Shown: positions 28,173 through 36,165, counted from the stretch's first letter. The stretch is DNA of 64,000 nt from G963678095 sp963678095 (GCA_963678095.2 OY782746.1:1302001-1366000); one strand, 5' to 3'. The notes: generated by a model not told the origin, from the letters alone. Numbers and translations: made by a program.

Positions 28173-28526
28173 TTACAACCTGTCCGCCAGCCACTGGACT
28201 AGCGGGTAGGAATAATATTCATCATTAACAGCCTTCCAGCAGGCGTAGATCGAAGCGAAAAACCAGACCAGCCCGATGAGCAGCAGCAACGGTATCAGCA
28301 AGATACCAACGAACAGAAAGGAAAGTACACCTACCACCGTTGAGGCAATCACGATGCAAAGGTGCATGCATAATGCCTGTTTTGCATGTTCCCTGACAAA
28401 ATCGTCTTCTTTTTTCCACAGCATTAACAGCAACGGCACGAGAATAAAACCGATACCGGCCAGCAGATATGAAATATGTGCCATTACAGCCAAAATCTTC
28501 TGTTCGGTCGAAAACAAAGTTTCCAC
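28173..28526 (-). CDS. DUF4870-family small membrane protein
   Basis: A 117-residue protein with three hydrophobic segments (LAVMAHISYLLAGIGFILVP, CIVIASTVVGVLSFLFVGIL, LLLLIGLVWFFASIYACW) and the family phrase VREHAKQALCMHL between helices 1 and 2. The family is widespread and uncharacterised. Start is uncertain: GTG 28526 is close to AAAGGCGG, while TTG 28517 has GGTGG at better spacing. A TGGTATAAT box lies 22 bases upstream. Confidence 0.8.
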   Translation of the reverse strand: METLFSTEQKILAVMAHISYLLAGIGFILVPLLLMLWKKEDDFVREHAKQALCMHLCIVIASTVVGVLSFLFVGILLIPLLLLIGLVWFFASIYACWKAVNDEYYSYPLVQWLADRL

Positions 28527-28547
28527 CCGCCTTTCTCAATTAGCCAT

Positions 28548-28556
28548 ATTATACCA
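28548..28556 (-). promoter_or_regulatory. Extended -10 promoter box for the DUF4870 gene
   Basis: TGGTATAAT on the minus strand (TGn plus perfect TATAAT), about 22 bases upstream of the coding start. No convincing -35 box, which extended -10 promoters can do without. Confidence 0.55.
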
Positions 28557-28605
28557 TAGATATACCTCGCTTCCTACACTTTCATTATCCCCTGCCAGCA
28601 AGAAC

Positions 28606-28641
28606 AAACGGCAGCCCCCAATACAAGGGAGGCTGCCGTTT
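28606..28641 (-). terminator. Terminator of the YvrJ gene
   Basis: Stem AAACGGCAGCC pairing with GGCTGCCGTTT (11 bp) lies directly after the YvrJ stop codon, followed on the minus strand by TTTGTTCTT. Confidence 0.8.
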
Positions 28642-28647
28642 ATCTGC

Positions 28648-28791
28648 TTAATTCCGGTGTTCAATAGCGCGGGCCAGTAACCCGATACTCGCATTGAGGG
28701 TATCGATCTTTCCTTCGATCCGTACCAGCAAAAAAGCGGTAACTACCATAGGAAAGCCATAGTTGGCTGCATATATCAGAAACTGCTCCAT
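28648..28791 (-). CDS. YvrJ-family small protein
   Basis: A 47-residue protein: starts MEQFLIYAANYGFPMVVTAF, continues LLVRIEGKIDTLNASIGLLA and ends RAIEHRN. It has one N-terminal hydrophobic segment (about residues 4-23) followed by a short amphipathic helix, as in the YvrJ family; small phage holins share this look. GGAGGG six bases before ATG 28791 and a terminator right after the stop support a real gene. It is divergent from the sigma-factor gene 154 bases away. In Firmicutes YvrJ genes often lie near DUF1659 and DUF2922 genes, as here. Function unknown. Confidence 0.85.
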   Translation of the reverse strand: MEQFLIYAANYGFPMVVTAFLLVRIEGKIDTLNASIGLLARAIEHRN

Positions 28792-28916
28792 CTGCTATCC
28801 CTCCTCTCTGTTTCTACATGCCGCCAATAAAAAAATTACAATCCCCGACCTGCCTGTCAGTAGCCATTTGCTGCCGCCAGCAAAAAGGTCTACCCTGTAA
28901 CCAAGCGCTAATCCAC

Positions 28917-28930
28917 GAAAACCGGTTTTC
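28917..28930. promoter_or_regulatory. Perfect palindrome upstream of the sigma-factor gene
   Basis: GAAAACCGGTTTTC, a 14-bp perfect palindrome ending 15 bases before the sigma start codon. An AAAA-N4-TTTT layout resembles the AAAA-N5-TTTT half-box of ComK, and a ComK-like gene lies 0.6 kb away. Its place between two divergent genes suggests an operator; function inferred. Confidence 0.45.
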
Positions 28931-28945
28931 ACCACAGGTGATAGG

Positions 28946-29500
28946 ATGTCCATCGAAACAATGGTGAACCAGGCACAACAGGGCAATAAATCTTGTGCGG
29001 AGGCACTGTTCCTTCGCTTTGTCGGCCTGCTGAAAAAAGCAGCCGGTCAAAATCATCTCCGGCCGATCCGCGAGGAGGCCCTGTCAGAGGCCAAGCTGAG
29101 CTTTATGGAGGCCATCAGCGCCTATGATGCCAGCCGCGGCATTCCCTTTGCCGGCTATGCCAAAGCCAAGGTATACGGAGATCTGCGCACACTGTTTAAG
29201 CGAGAACGCCGTACCTGGCAGCGCGAAGCCTCGGCAAACGAATCTGCCGGTGAAGGACTCGAACTCATCGACATCATCCCCGACCCCCAAAATCCTTTTG
29301 ATCAGCTTCTGAGCAAGCTTGAGCTGGACGCGGCTTTGAAACAGCTGACCCCAAAGCAGCAAATCGCACTGTACCTGTGCTTTGTTCTCGACCTGTCGCA
29401 GTCACAGGCAGCCCGGCAGCTTCATACCTCGCAGCAGGTACTCTCGGCCAGACAATCAAGGGCCCTCGCCCGTTTGCTCGAGCTGATTTCACCCCGGTAA
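28946..29500 (+). CDS. Sigma-70-family sigma factor (small, regions 2 and 4)
   Basis: A 184-residue sigma-like protein. Region 2 spans about residues 5-90 (EALSEAKLSFMEAISAYDAS, IPFAGYAKAKVYGDLRTLFK), a linker follows (GLELIDIIPDPQNPFDQLLS), and region 4 is a helix-turn-helix (LKQLTPKQQIALYLCFVLDL, SQSQAARQLHTSQQVLSARQ). The layout is that of alternative sigma factors such as SigH/SigO or phage-type regulators. AGGTGA stands just before ATG 28946. It is divergent from YvrJ and convergent with the ComK-like gene (2 bases between the stops). No anti-sigma gene is recognised unless a neighbour plays that part. Target promoters unknown. Confidence 0.82.
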   Translation: MSIETMVNQAQQGNKSCAEALFLRFVGLLKKAAGQNHLRPIREEALSEAKLSFMEAISAYDASRGIPFAGYAKAKVYGDLRTLFKRERRTWQREASANESAGEGLELIDIIPDPQNPFDQLLSKLELDAALKQLTPKQQIALYLCFVLDLSQSQAARQLHTSQQVLSARQSRALARLLELISPR

Positions 29501-29502
29501 AA

Positions 29503-30015
29503 TCAGCGGTCGTCCTTGTGATCCCGGCCATGCAGGCGATGAAACAGCGCTGTATCAAAAGAATTCAGCATCATCGCCTGCAGCAAAAAACCATGGAGTA
29601 AATGCTGCTGTGCAGTTGCCATGGTCCATAACAAAGGGAAGGTTTTACCATCCTTGAGCCGCAGCATCGTCTGCCCCTCCACGAGCAGCAGATCCTCAAT
29701 CTGCTCAAAGTTAAAATAGCCGGCCGCGCCATTGCCGCTGATGCGCGGCCGGCGAATTTTAAACGGGACCAAAACCAGTTCCCAGCTAAAAGCCAGAGGA
29801 ACCCAGGTCTTTTGATGCGTATAGCCTTCGGCCCATTTGCGCAGCAGGCAAAGATCCGTACACTGCCGCGTACGCAGATGATCAAACACCGCGTCAAGCT
29901 TCACCGACAAGGCCCGCTTTTTTCGGCCGCGCTCATAGACAAAGGCACAATCCCCATATTTCGTATACTCCGGCACAATCGCTGCAATTTCTCTGGATAT
30001 TGGCAATTCCTCCAC
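29503..30015 (-). CDS. ComK-like transcription factor
   Basis: A 170-residue soluble protein. The order of features parallels Bacillus ComK: YGDCAFVYERGRKKRALSVK (compare the early DCVFY segment), then TWVPLAFSWELVLVPFKIRR, then EGQTMLRLKDGKTFPLLWT, which aligns with the ComK stretch ending NGKTMELP. That makes a ComK-family DNA-binding protein likely, but the match was made by eye. The start is GTG 30015 with GAGGGGGA upstream. It is on the same strand as DUF2922 and DUF1659 but separated from them by a terminator. Possible role: control of competence-like genes or of this module. Confidence 0.6.
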   Translation of the reverse strand: MEELPISREIAAIVPEYTKYGDCAFVYERGRKKRALSVKLDAVFDHLRTRQCTDLCLLRKWAEGYTHQKTWVPLAFSWELVLVPFKIRRPRISGNGAAGYFNFEQIEDLLLVEGQTMLRLKDGKTFPLLWTMATAQQHLLHGFLLQAMMLNSFDTALFHRLHGRDHKDDR

Positions 30016-30110
30016 TTTGATTCCCCCTCTTTAAATTTTAGATATTTTCGCTTACAAGTATAAAACATAACAGAATATTTCTAATTTTTCAAGTATATTG
30101 AAAAATTTAT

Positions 30111-30145
30111 AAAAAAAGAAGCAGGCCCCTGAGAGCCTGCTTCTT
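30111..30145 (-). terminator. Terminator after the DUF2922 gene
   Basis: Stem AAGAAGCAGGC/GCCTGCTTCTT (11 bp, 8-base loop) followed by a T run on the minus strand, six bases past the DUF2922 stop. Confidence 0.92.
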
Positions 30146-30150
30146 TCCTG

Positions 30151-30369
30151 CTATGCCAAAACCGTTTCTTCGGTACTTCTGATCCGCACATCCTTGATCG
30201 CCACCGCCAGGCCATTCTTACCGGCAACAGCTTTTTTCGTAATCATCTGCGTCATCGCCGCCTCGGCTTCAGCCCTGGTCAGACCGTCTTTGGGATCTGG
30301 CAGATTGAAGGTCATTGTTTTGCCGGAGTCAAGCTTAAAGGTAAGCTGCAATTTCTTGTTCATCGCCAT
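30151..30369 (-). CDS. DUF2922-family small protein
   Basis: A 72-residue protein with the family pattern: LQLTFKLDSGKTMTFNLPDP at the N-terminus, then KDGLTRAEAEAAMTQMI and AIKDVRIRSTEETVL. DUF2922 proteins are small, found in Firmicutes beside DUF1659, and have no known function. GGAGG eight bases before ATG 30369 favours that start over ATG 30363. It is 35 bases after the DUF1659 gene and ends at a strong terminator, so the two form an operon. Confidence 0.9.
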   Translation of the reverse strand: MAMNKKLQLTFKLDSGKTMTFNLPDPKDGLTRAEAEAAMTQMITKKAVAGKNGLAVAIKDVRIRSTEETVLA

Positions 30370-30404
30370 CCGCTCTTCCTCCTTTCTTCAGAATTTTTAC
30401 CGGG

Positions 30405-30626
30405 TCAGGCTTTCTGCATGAGGGCTGCATCCTGGCGGTGTACCGCATGTACACCATGGGCCTGGAGGGCTCCAAGTGCCGCGGCAACCGTCAGAAAGTC
30501 CTCATCGCCAAGCTCAGGATTGATGTTGGCAAATGTCCGCTGCTTATAGGCCGGAGCACCTGCCGCCGTCACGCCTGTCTGCACCTGCAGTACGAGCTTG
30601 CTCTTCTGCTCTGCTTTTACTGCCAT
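30405..30626 (-). CDS. DUF1659-family small protein
   Basis: A 73-residue protein: LVLQVQTGVTAAGAPAYKQR, then TFANINPELGDEDFLTVAAA, then LGALQAHGVHAVHRQDAALM. This is the DUF1659 pattern, with predicted two beta strands followed by a helix. The start is ATG 30626 with GGAGGTGA four bases upstream; the longer open frame to 30662 begins inside upstream sequence. First gene of the DUF1659-DUF2922 operon. Function unknown. Confidence 0.88.
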   Translation of the reverse strand: MAVKAEQKSKLVLQVQTGVTAAGAPAYKQRTFANINPELGDEDFLTVAAALGALQAHGVHAVHRQDAALMQKA

Positions 30627-30843
30627 AGTCTCACCTCCCTTCACGCTGATACATGCCAGCACCAGGAGAGTTTACAACCTTCGCGCAATTTTTTTTTGCC
30701 ACAGAAGAGCCCCTTCCTCCCCACTAATAAGCGGCAGATGCGGGAATACCGTGTACTTTTAAAAGATTTTGAAATTTTGGGAACAACCGCCTAATTTTTC
30801 CGACAAAATTTCGCATTATACCTTTCAATATCCTTAGCAAACA

Positions 30844-30852
30844 TGGTATAAT
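30844..30852 (+). promoter_or_regulatory. Extended -10 box ahead of the chemoreceptor gene
   Basis: TGGTATAAT, 70 bases upstream of the GTG start. A minus-strand TATAAT (30820-30815) lies 25 bases away and could serve the DUF1659 operon, giving a divergent promoter pair. Confidence 0.55.
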
Positions 30853-30921
30853 GGACCAATATAAATATCATATATTTCCCCATTCATTATGCACTAATAT
30901 CATAAACGAGGTGGATTCATT

Positions 30922-32859
30922 GTGAATAACTTTTTGTCTTGTCAGATTGTAACAACACTCTTGGGCGGCATTGCCGGGATACTTGTTTTTCAAAGCGCAG
31001 GCAGCTTTCTGGCCGCTTTGATTGCCGTCATCCTTCTTGCCGTCATCATGGGCGTCCTCAGCAACAAGTTTTTCCTGCCAGGAAATAGTCCTTCCCAACC
31101 GGTCGTACATAAGGCAGCGCCAGCCGCTGCAAAGACAAGCATTGCTGCTCCAGTCAAACATGACGATGACATCGATGTACTCGGCATGGCAGAAGAACTT
31201 GCCTTTTCCGCCCAGCAGCTGATCTGGGGAATTGTGCGGTATCAGGATGCCTTGAAAAAGCTCGGCAGTCTGTCCGATGAAATCAGCCGCCAGAGCGAAA
31301 TCAACGCCAGCAATATTGAGGAAGCTACTGCCGGCATTGAAGAAATCGCCTCCTCCTCGCACACGGTAGCCAAGGCCTCGCAGGAAGAAGTCGCCCAGTG
31401 CCGCAACTCCTCGACGATTGCCATTCGCTACCAGGGACAGATCACCGAGGTCAGTGAGTCGATGCTCAATGTTACCCGCGTCGTCGAAACTGCGGTTCGC
31501 GACATCGAAGACCTCAATGTTGCCTCGACAAAGATCGTCAATTTTGTTGGCAAAATCCGCGGCATTGCCAGCCAGACCAACCTGCTGGCCCTCAATGCGG
31601 CGATCGAAGCCGCCCGGGCCGGCGAAAACGGCCGTGGCTTTGCTGTCGTCGCCGGAGAAATCCGCAAGCTGGCCAACGAAAGTGAAATGATCACCAAGGA
31701 CATCGAATCGATTGTCCGGGAAATCACCACCAAGACAACGGAAGTTTCCGCCAATATGATGCATGGCAACGATGAACTCCAGAGCGTCGGTGCCATGGCG
31801 CAGACCTCAGCCGAAGCTATGGGCGCCCTTGTTGAAGAAGTCCACAGCATCGAAGCAACCACCAACCGGCTTTCCGAGCTGGCAACCAATCAGCGCGACA
31901 CCACCGACCAGATGGCCAAGGTTATCGAAACCATCGGCCATGCAACCGTCCAGATTGCCAGCAGCACCCATGATTCTATGAACAGTGTTAAAACACAGGA
32001 AAGCAATATCGAAGAAATTTACAACCATGCCCAGACCATGCTGGACGCCTCCGACCGCATCCAGCGCATGGCCGTCCGTTATAAGAAAGACCATGAAATC
32101 ATCTTCGGGGTTAACCCATTTGTCGCCCCGCAGGTCATCCGGGAGAATTACATACCGATCCTGAACGCCGCCGCCGAAAAAATCGGCTGCAAAGCCCGCG
32201 TCATCATCGTATCGGACTATGATGCCCTCGAAAAAGCCGTTGACCAGAAAATCATCGACATCGGCTGGTTCTCACCGTTTGCTTACGTTTCAGCCAAGCA
32301 AAATGCCAATGTCATTCCGCTCGTAACGCCAATCGTAAACAATGCCACCTCCTATACCGGCTACATCATCACCAAGGCCAACAGCGGCATCAACTCCATC
32401 GATGATCTCGCCGGCAAACGCTTTGGCTTCGTCGATAGGAAATCGGCTTCCGGCTACGTCTATCCAAAGGCCGCTCTCATTGAGCACGGCAAGGATCCGG
32501 ATACCTTCTTCGGTGAAATTCACTTCTCCGGCAGCCACAATAAGGTAATCGAAGCCGTCATGAACGGTGATATCGATGCCGGCGCCACTTACTCGGAGGC
32601 AATGGATGCGGCAACTGCCAGCGGTCTTAAGACGGGCGAGCTGAAGATTATCTTCAAAACAGCCCCGATTCCCAAAGACGTCATCGCAGCCAAACCGGAT
32701 TTCGACCAGGAAACGATCAAGAAGCTCAGCGCTGCTTTCGAAAGCCTTGTCGACACCCAGTCACAATACGCCTTTATGAAAAAATCACATATCAACGGCT
32801 TCGTCGAAACAAAAGATCACGACTACGAAGTCGTTCGCAAAGCTTCGGCTATGCTATAA
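30922..32859 (+). CDS. Methyl-accepting chemoreceptor with C-terminal PhnD-like binding domain
   Basis: A 645-residue chemotaxis transducer of unusual order. Residues 2-48 form two close membrane helices (IVTTLLGGIAGILVF; AALIAVILLAVIMGVL) with no extracellular sensor between. The coiled-coil MCP domain follows (about 70-390), with the hairpin tip SQTNLLALNAAIEAARAG and GRGFAVVAGEIRKLANE, so it can contact CheA/CheW. From about 395 to the end is a PhnD/phosphonate-type periplasmic-binding fold: IIVSDYDALEKAVDQKIIDI, GWFSPFAYVSA, INSIDDLAGKRFGFVDRKSA and GDIDAGATYSEAMD. No membrane helix lies between the MCP and binding domains, so the binding domain should be cytoplasmic. GTG 30922 with GAGGTGG upstream; terminator at 32875. 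Confidence 0.92.
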   Translation: MNNFLSCQIVTTLLGGIAGILVFQSAGSFLAALIAVILLAVIMGVLSNKFFLPGNSPSQPVVHKAAPAAAKTSIAAPVKHDDDIDVLGMAEELAFSAQQLIWGIVRYQDALKKLGSLSDEISRQSEINASNIEEATAGIEEIASSSHTVAKASQEEVAQCRNSSTIAIRYQGQITEVSESMLNVTRVVETAVRDIEDLNVASTKIVNFVGKIRGIASQTNLLALNAAIEAARAGENGRGFAVVAGEIRKLANESEMITKDIESIVREITTKTTEVSANMMHGNDELQSVGAMAQTSAEAMGALVEEVHSIEATTNRLSELATNQRDTTDQMAKVIETIGHATVQIASSTHDSMNSVKTQESNIEEIYNHAQTMLDASDRIQRMAVRYKKDHEIIFGVNPFVAPQVIRENYIPILNAAAEKIGCKARVIIVSDYDALEKAVDQKIIDIGWFSPFAYVSAKQNANVIPLVTPIVNNATSYTGYIITKANSGINSIDDLAGKRFGFVDRKSASGYVYPKAALIEHGKDPDTFFGEIHFSGSHNKVIEAVMNGDIDAGATYSEAMDAATASGLKTGELKIIFKTAPIPKDVIAAKPDFDQETIKKLSAAFESLVDTQSQYAFMKKSHINGFVETKDHDYEVVRKASAML

Positions 32860-32874
32860 AAACCCTTACAAATT

Positions 32875-32926
32875 CAATTGCCCCCCAACATTAGCTTTTT
32901 AGGTCTAATGTCGGGGGGCAATTTTT
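32875..32926 (+). terminator. Terminator after the PhnD-type chemoreceptor gene
   Basis: AATTGCCCCCC plus ACATTAG pairs with CTAATGT plus GGGGGGCAATT, followed by TTTTT; a long stable stem. Confidence 0.92.
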
Positions 32927-32932
32927 CATTTC

Positions 32933-32959
32933 TGGACAAGGGGACAGGTTATTTGTCCA
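32933..32959 (+). repeat. REP-like element, copy B
   Basis: Same 27 bases as copy A (core GGGGACAGGTTA between TGGACAA and TTGTCCA). It overlaps the 3' end of the transposase gene and supplies its last codons (Val, Asp, Lys, stop). Confidence 0.85.
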
Positions 32960-33722
32960 CATCAATCTTACCAATCAAGCTTTTCGAAAAACCTGTCACA
33001 CGAGCCAGTTGTCTCACCGTTACTCCTGTTTTTTCCCGTAATACCCCTAGAAGCTCATTCCGTTGCTGCCGATTCAGCTGTTTCAGTCCAGCTCTCGTAT
33101 GAATTCCCAATTTGTGCAGCCACCGATAAAGCTCCTGATCATCAACATGTTTAGAATCGCTGTATTCCAAACAATGATCCTCATTTCTTTTTCTCACATA
33201 GTTTTCAAATAAAATAATAGCCTCTACACGATTTTCCGCAAAAAGTGATAGAGGAAATTCAATGGCGGTAAGCCCTCCACCCTTTCCTATATAATCATCA
33301 TAGCTGCTCCATTTGTATTCATCGGCTGTATTTGTTATACAAGCCTTTACAGGATTTTGATGAATATATCTCAACACGGTTAAAAAATATATATCATCTC
33401 CAATAGCTTCACTTTTAAATCGATCCTGAAACAAATGCCCACAACGATTATATTTTTGATTGTACCAAAGCACATAGCTAGCACTGATGCGCTTTACCGA
33501 CACTCCCACCGGCTCGGATCTTTCCCGTAACAACAAATGAACATGATTACTCATTAGACAATACGCATACACCTCATAACCACCCTTGTAACGACAATAC
33601 CACAAGGTCTCCAAAAATCGCTGTTTATCCTCCGGTTCTCTAAAAATTTCCGTTCTATTTATCCCCCTGCAAATCAGATGGTAAATACCAGTCTGGCTTT
33701 TCTCTCTGGCTTGCCTTGGCAT
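32949..33722 (-). CDS. REP-associated tyrosine transposase (RAYT, IS200-like HUH nuclease)
   Basis: A 257-residue single-strand DNA transposase of the Y1 type. It opens MPRQAREKSQTGIYHLICRG, and carries the metal-binding HUH motif in CLMSNHVHLLL and the candidate catalytic Tyr in LRYIHQNPVKAC. An extra C-terminal helix-turn-helix (GVTVRQLARVTGFSKSLIGK) is common in RAYTs. It is bracketed by inverted copies of the REP-like element (B and C), with further copies at 26.3 and 36.2 kb. RAYTs act on such repeats rather than on classic inverted ends. The frame is intact, so it may be active. Confidence 0.92.
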   Translation of the reverse strand: MPRQAREKSQTGIYHLICRGINRTEIFREPEDKQRFLETLWYCRYKGGYEVYAYCLMSNHVHLLLRERSEPVGVSVKRISASYVLWYNQKYNRCGHLFQDRFKSEAIGDDIYFLTVLRYIHQNPVKACITNTADEYKWSSYDDYIGKGGGLTAIEFPLSLFAENRVEAIILFENYVRKRNEDHCLEYSDSKHVDDQELYRWLHKLGIHTRAGLKQLNRQQRNELLGVLREKTGVTVRQLARVTGFSKSLIGKIDVDK

Positions 33723-33796
33723 AATAGCCTCACCTCGCCATCACAATAGCACAATTCAGCTTAAGAAACAACTCCCCCAAACATTCAATTCACCTT

Positions 33797-33832
33797 TGGA
33801 CAAAATGGACACCAAACCTGTCCCCTTGTCCA
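33797..33832 (-). repeat. REP-like element, copy C (inverted)
   Basis: On the minus strand GGACAAGGGGACAGGTTTGG followed by TGTCCA and a second TTTGTCCA. It lies 75 bases upstream of the transposase start, in inverted orientation to copy B. Confidence 0.8.
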
Positions 33833-33985
33833 TTTTTGTTATTCTTTAAATAAATCTTTACAAAAAATTTACATCATTTTCCATCTACTATGAAAGGATT
33901 TTTGCCGCCTACAGCGAAACTGTTAATATACAAATATTTACAAATTCTATTTTATTAACAAAAAACTATAAAGGCGGGTGAGTAT

Positions 33986-35086
33986 ATGAAGCATAAAATA
34001 GGCTTAAGCCAGGAAGTAGACCCCGAAGCGGCAATTGCACAGGCAACAGTTGGGCTTAGCAATCCAAAACTCATTTTTTTCTTTGCCAATATTGAAAATT
34101 TTTCTATCTACAGTGAAAAGCTGTACCAACGCTTCCCGTCAAGCCTCATCCTCGGCAGCACAACTTTTGCTGCTTTTTCTCAAAAGGGAGCTTACAAAAA
34201 ATCCTTGTTGGTAACCAGCATTGAAAGTGGCATCGAATGTCAAGGCGGTGTACTCGAAGAAGTAGACCGTTATCCCCTAAAATACATTGACCGGGTTGAA
34301 ACTTGTCTACATCATTTTAAGGATACCAACAATATGATTTGTTTTGAGGTCTCCACTGCCCTAAAAAGCTGTGAAGAACTCGTGCTATCCACGCTGAACT
34401 CCGCTCTGGAACCCAAAGGCATTCCCCTTTTCGGCGGATCCGCTGGGGATAATGGCACCGCAGAAAAGACGCTCATATCATTTAATGGCCGGATCTATGA
34501 CAATGGCTGCGCTTTTGCCTTGATAAAAAACCTCAGCGGACGGATCAAGCTTTACCGTGAAAACATCTATAGACCAACGCAACACCGTTTTACTGCGACA
34601 AAAGTTGATGCTCAAAAAAGATTGGTATATGAATACGATAATGAACCTGCTGCAAAAGTCATGGCCAAAGCATTAAGCACCAATGTTGCTGGATTGACAA
34701 AATATCTTGACAGCCATCCTCTCGGCAGAGTCGTCGGTAATAGCATGTATATAACAGCTAACCAGGCCATTGCCGAAAATGGCGCTATGACATATCATGC
34801 CCGAATATACAATAACTCACAAATGGTCTTGCTTGAACCCGATGACTACCGCGCAGTAATCAAACAAACTATTTCAAAGATAAAAAAAGATATCCCCTCA
34901 CCATCCTTCGCCATCATGGTAAACTGTCTCGCCCGTTCACTCCTCTTTGAACAAGATCACTATCTCGATAGTTTTGCCAAAGAAATGGGCTCTGCCTTGG
35001 GCAATTACATTGGATTTGCCGGATATGGTGAACAACTCAAACAGCAACATTTTAATCAAACTATGATTTTAGCTGTATTTGAATAA
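33986..35086 (+). CDS. FIST-domain sensory protein
   Basis: A 366-residue soluble protein made of FIST_N (about 25-195) and FIST_C (about 200-350). Characteristic pieces are SSLILGSTTFAAFSQKGAY, GIPLFGGSAGDNGTAEKTLI, DNGCAFALIKNLS, and in FIST_C LDSHPLGRVVGNSMYITAN and FAIMVNCLARSLLF. FIST domains are proposed to bind small ligands such as amino acids. There is no signal peptide or membrane helix. GGGTGA four bases before ATG 33986. Fifteen bases separate it from a soluble chemoreceptor, so it probably passes a cytoplasmic signal to that partner. Confidence 0.9.
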   Translation: MKHKIGLSQEVDPEAAIAQATVGLSNPKLIFFFANIENFSIYSEKLYQRFPSSLILGSTTFAAFSQKGAYKKSLLVTSIESGIECQGGVLEEVDRYPLKYIDRVETCLHHFKDTNNMICFEVSTALKSCEELVLSTLNSALEPKGIPLFGGSAGDNGTAEKTLISFNGRIYDNGCAFALIKNLSGRIKLYRENIYRPTQHRFTATKVDAQKRLVYEYDNEPAAKVMAKALSTNVAGLTKYLDSHPLGRVVGNSMYITANQAIAENGAMTYHARIYNNSQMVLLEPDDYRAVIKQTISKIKKDIPSPSFAIMVNCLARSLLFEQDHYLDSFAKEMGSALGNYIGFAGYGEQLKQQHFNQTMILAVFE

Positions 35087-35101
35087 AAAAGGAGTGCTTT
35101 G

Positions 35102-36079
35102 ATGAACTGGTTTACTACAAAGAAAAACACCTCGCCTATTCCTCCTGCTAGACAAGAAGTTCCTCTCCAGATCGAAAAACTGGGCACTGAATCGTTTACC
35201 TATGCCCCGCAGCTTACATATGGCGTACAACATATTGAAAAAAAAATTGCCGCATATATGGAAGAAGAAGTAAAAGTAACCCAATCTGTAAAAGAAATTC
35301 AGCACACATACCAGCAAATCAATCGAGTTCAGGATATGCTCGACAGCTTAAATGCAAACTTCAAAGAATTTAGCCAATATGCCAACAAAATCAATGGTGT
35401 CATGGAAGACTCTCAGGCTGCCGTCAAACGAGCCGATAGCAAAATGGGAGAACTTGCCTATAAAATCGACGGCACCAATACATATCTAGACTCGATCAGT
35501 GAGGCCTTTCATATTCTTGAAAATAATTTTAGTACTATTCAAAACATATCAAACCACATTACAAATATAGCAGGCAATACCAACTTGCTAGCACTAAATG
35601 CTTCTATTGAGGCTGCTCGAGCAGGTGAAGCAGGCCGCGGTTTTTCAATTGTTGCTGAGGAAATGCGCACCTTATCTACGTCAACCAAAGATCTTGTCAA
35701 CGGCATAAATCAAAGTCTCGCAATTATGTACAAAAGCATCGATTCTCTACGGTCAGAAATTAACACATCAAAAGCCGCCATACAAGAGAACCTCACCTAT
35801 GCACAATCTGTTCAGCAGGATTTCGCCAATGTATCTACCTCAACCCAAGAAGTAAAAAATTTTAGTCATCACATTGTCACAGGGATTGAGAATTCAAGCA
35901 ATGAATTAAATGGTGCCGCAACCGGAATTGGATCTATAGCTTCGCTTGTTTCTTCCTTTGGCACAAAACTCAATAATCTAAACCTACTCATGAGTAGCCG
36001 TTCAACAATTATCTGTGACATCATCGAATTTTTGCAGCAAATGAAAAATCTACTCACCGATCCCTTGAAGAAAAAATAA
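35102..36079 (+). CDS. Soluble methyl-accepting chemotaxis protein
   Basis: A 325-residue chemoreceptor with no membrane helix. Residues 1-60 are a short unknown head (KLGTESFTYAPQLTYGVQHI). The rest is coiled coil with the CheA/CheW-contact tip NTNLLALNASIEAARAGEAG and RGFSIVAEEMRTLSTS. There is no sensor domain of its own, which together with the FIST gene in front suggests a split receptor: FIST protein as sensor, this protein as output. ATG 35102 with GGAG seven bases upstream. A terminator follows at 36120. Confidence 0.92.
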   Translation: MNWFTTKKNTSPIPPARQEVPLQIEKLGTESFTYAPQLTYGVQHIEKKIAAYMEEEVKVTQSVKEIQHTYQQINRVQDMLDSLNANFKEFSQYANKINGVMEDSQAAVKRADSKMGELAYKIDGTNTYLDSISEAFHILENNFSTIQNISNHITNIAGNTNLLALNASIEAARAGEAGRGFSIVAEEMRTLSTSTKDLVNGINQSLAIMYKSIDSLRSEINTSKAAIQENLTYAQSVQQDFANVSTSTQEVKNFSHHIVTGIENSSNELNGAATGIGSIASLVSSFGTKLNNLNLLMSSRSTIICDIIEFLQQMKNLLTDPLKKK

Positions 36080-36119
36080 GATTACCGATATCATTTTGTA
36101 TTATATCCATATTACAAAC

Positions 36120-36165
36120 GAGGCGACTTTTTCCTATAAAGAAAAAGTCGCCTCATTTCTATTTA
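36120..36165 (+). terminator. Terminator of the FIST-chemoreceptor operon
   Basis: Perfect 14-bp stem GAGGCGACTTTTTC/GAAAAAGTCGCCTC with 6-7 base loop, then ATTTCTATTT. Confidence 0.88.
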
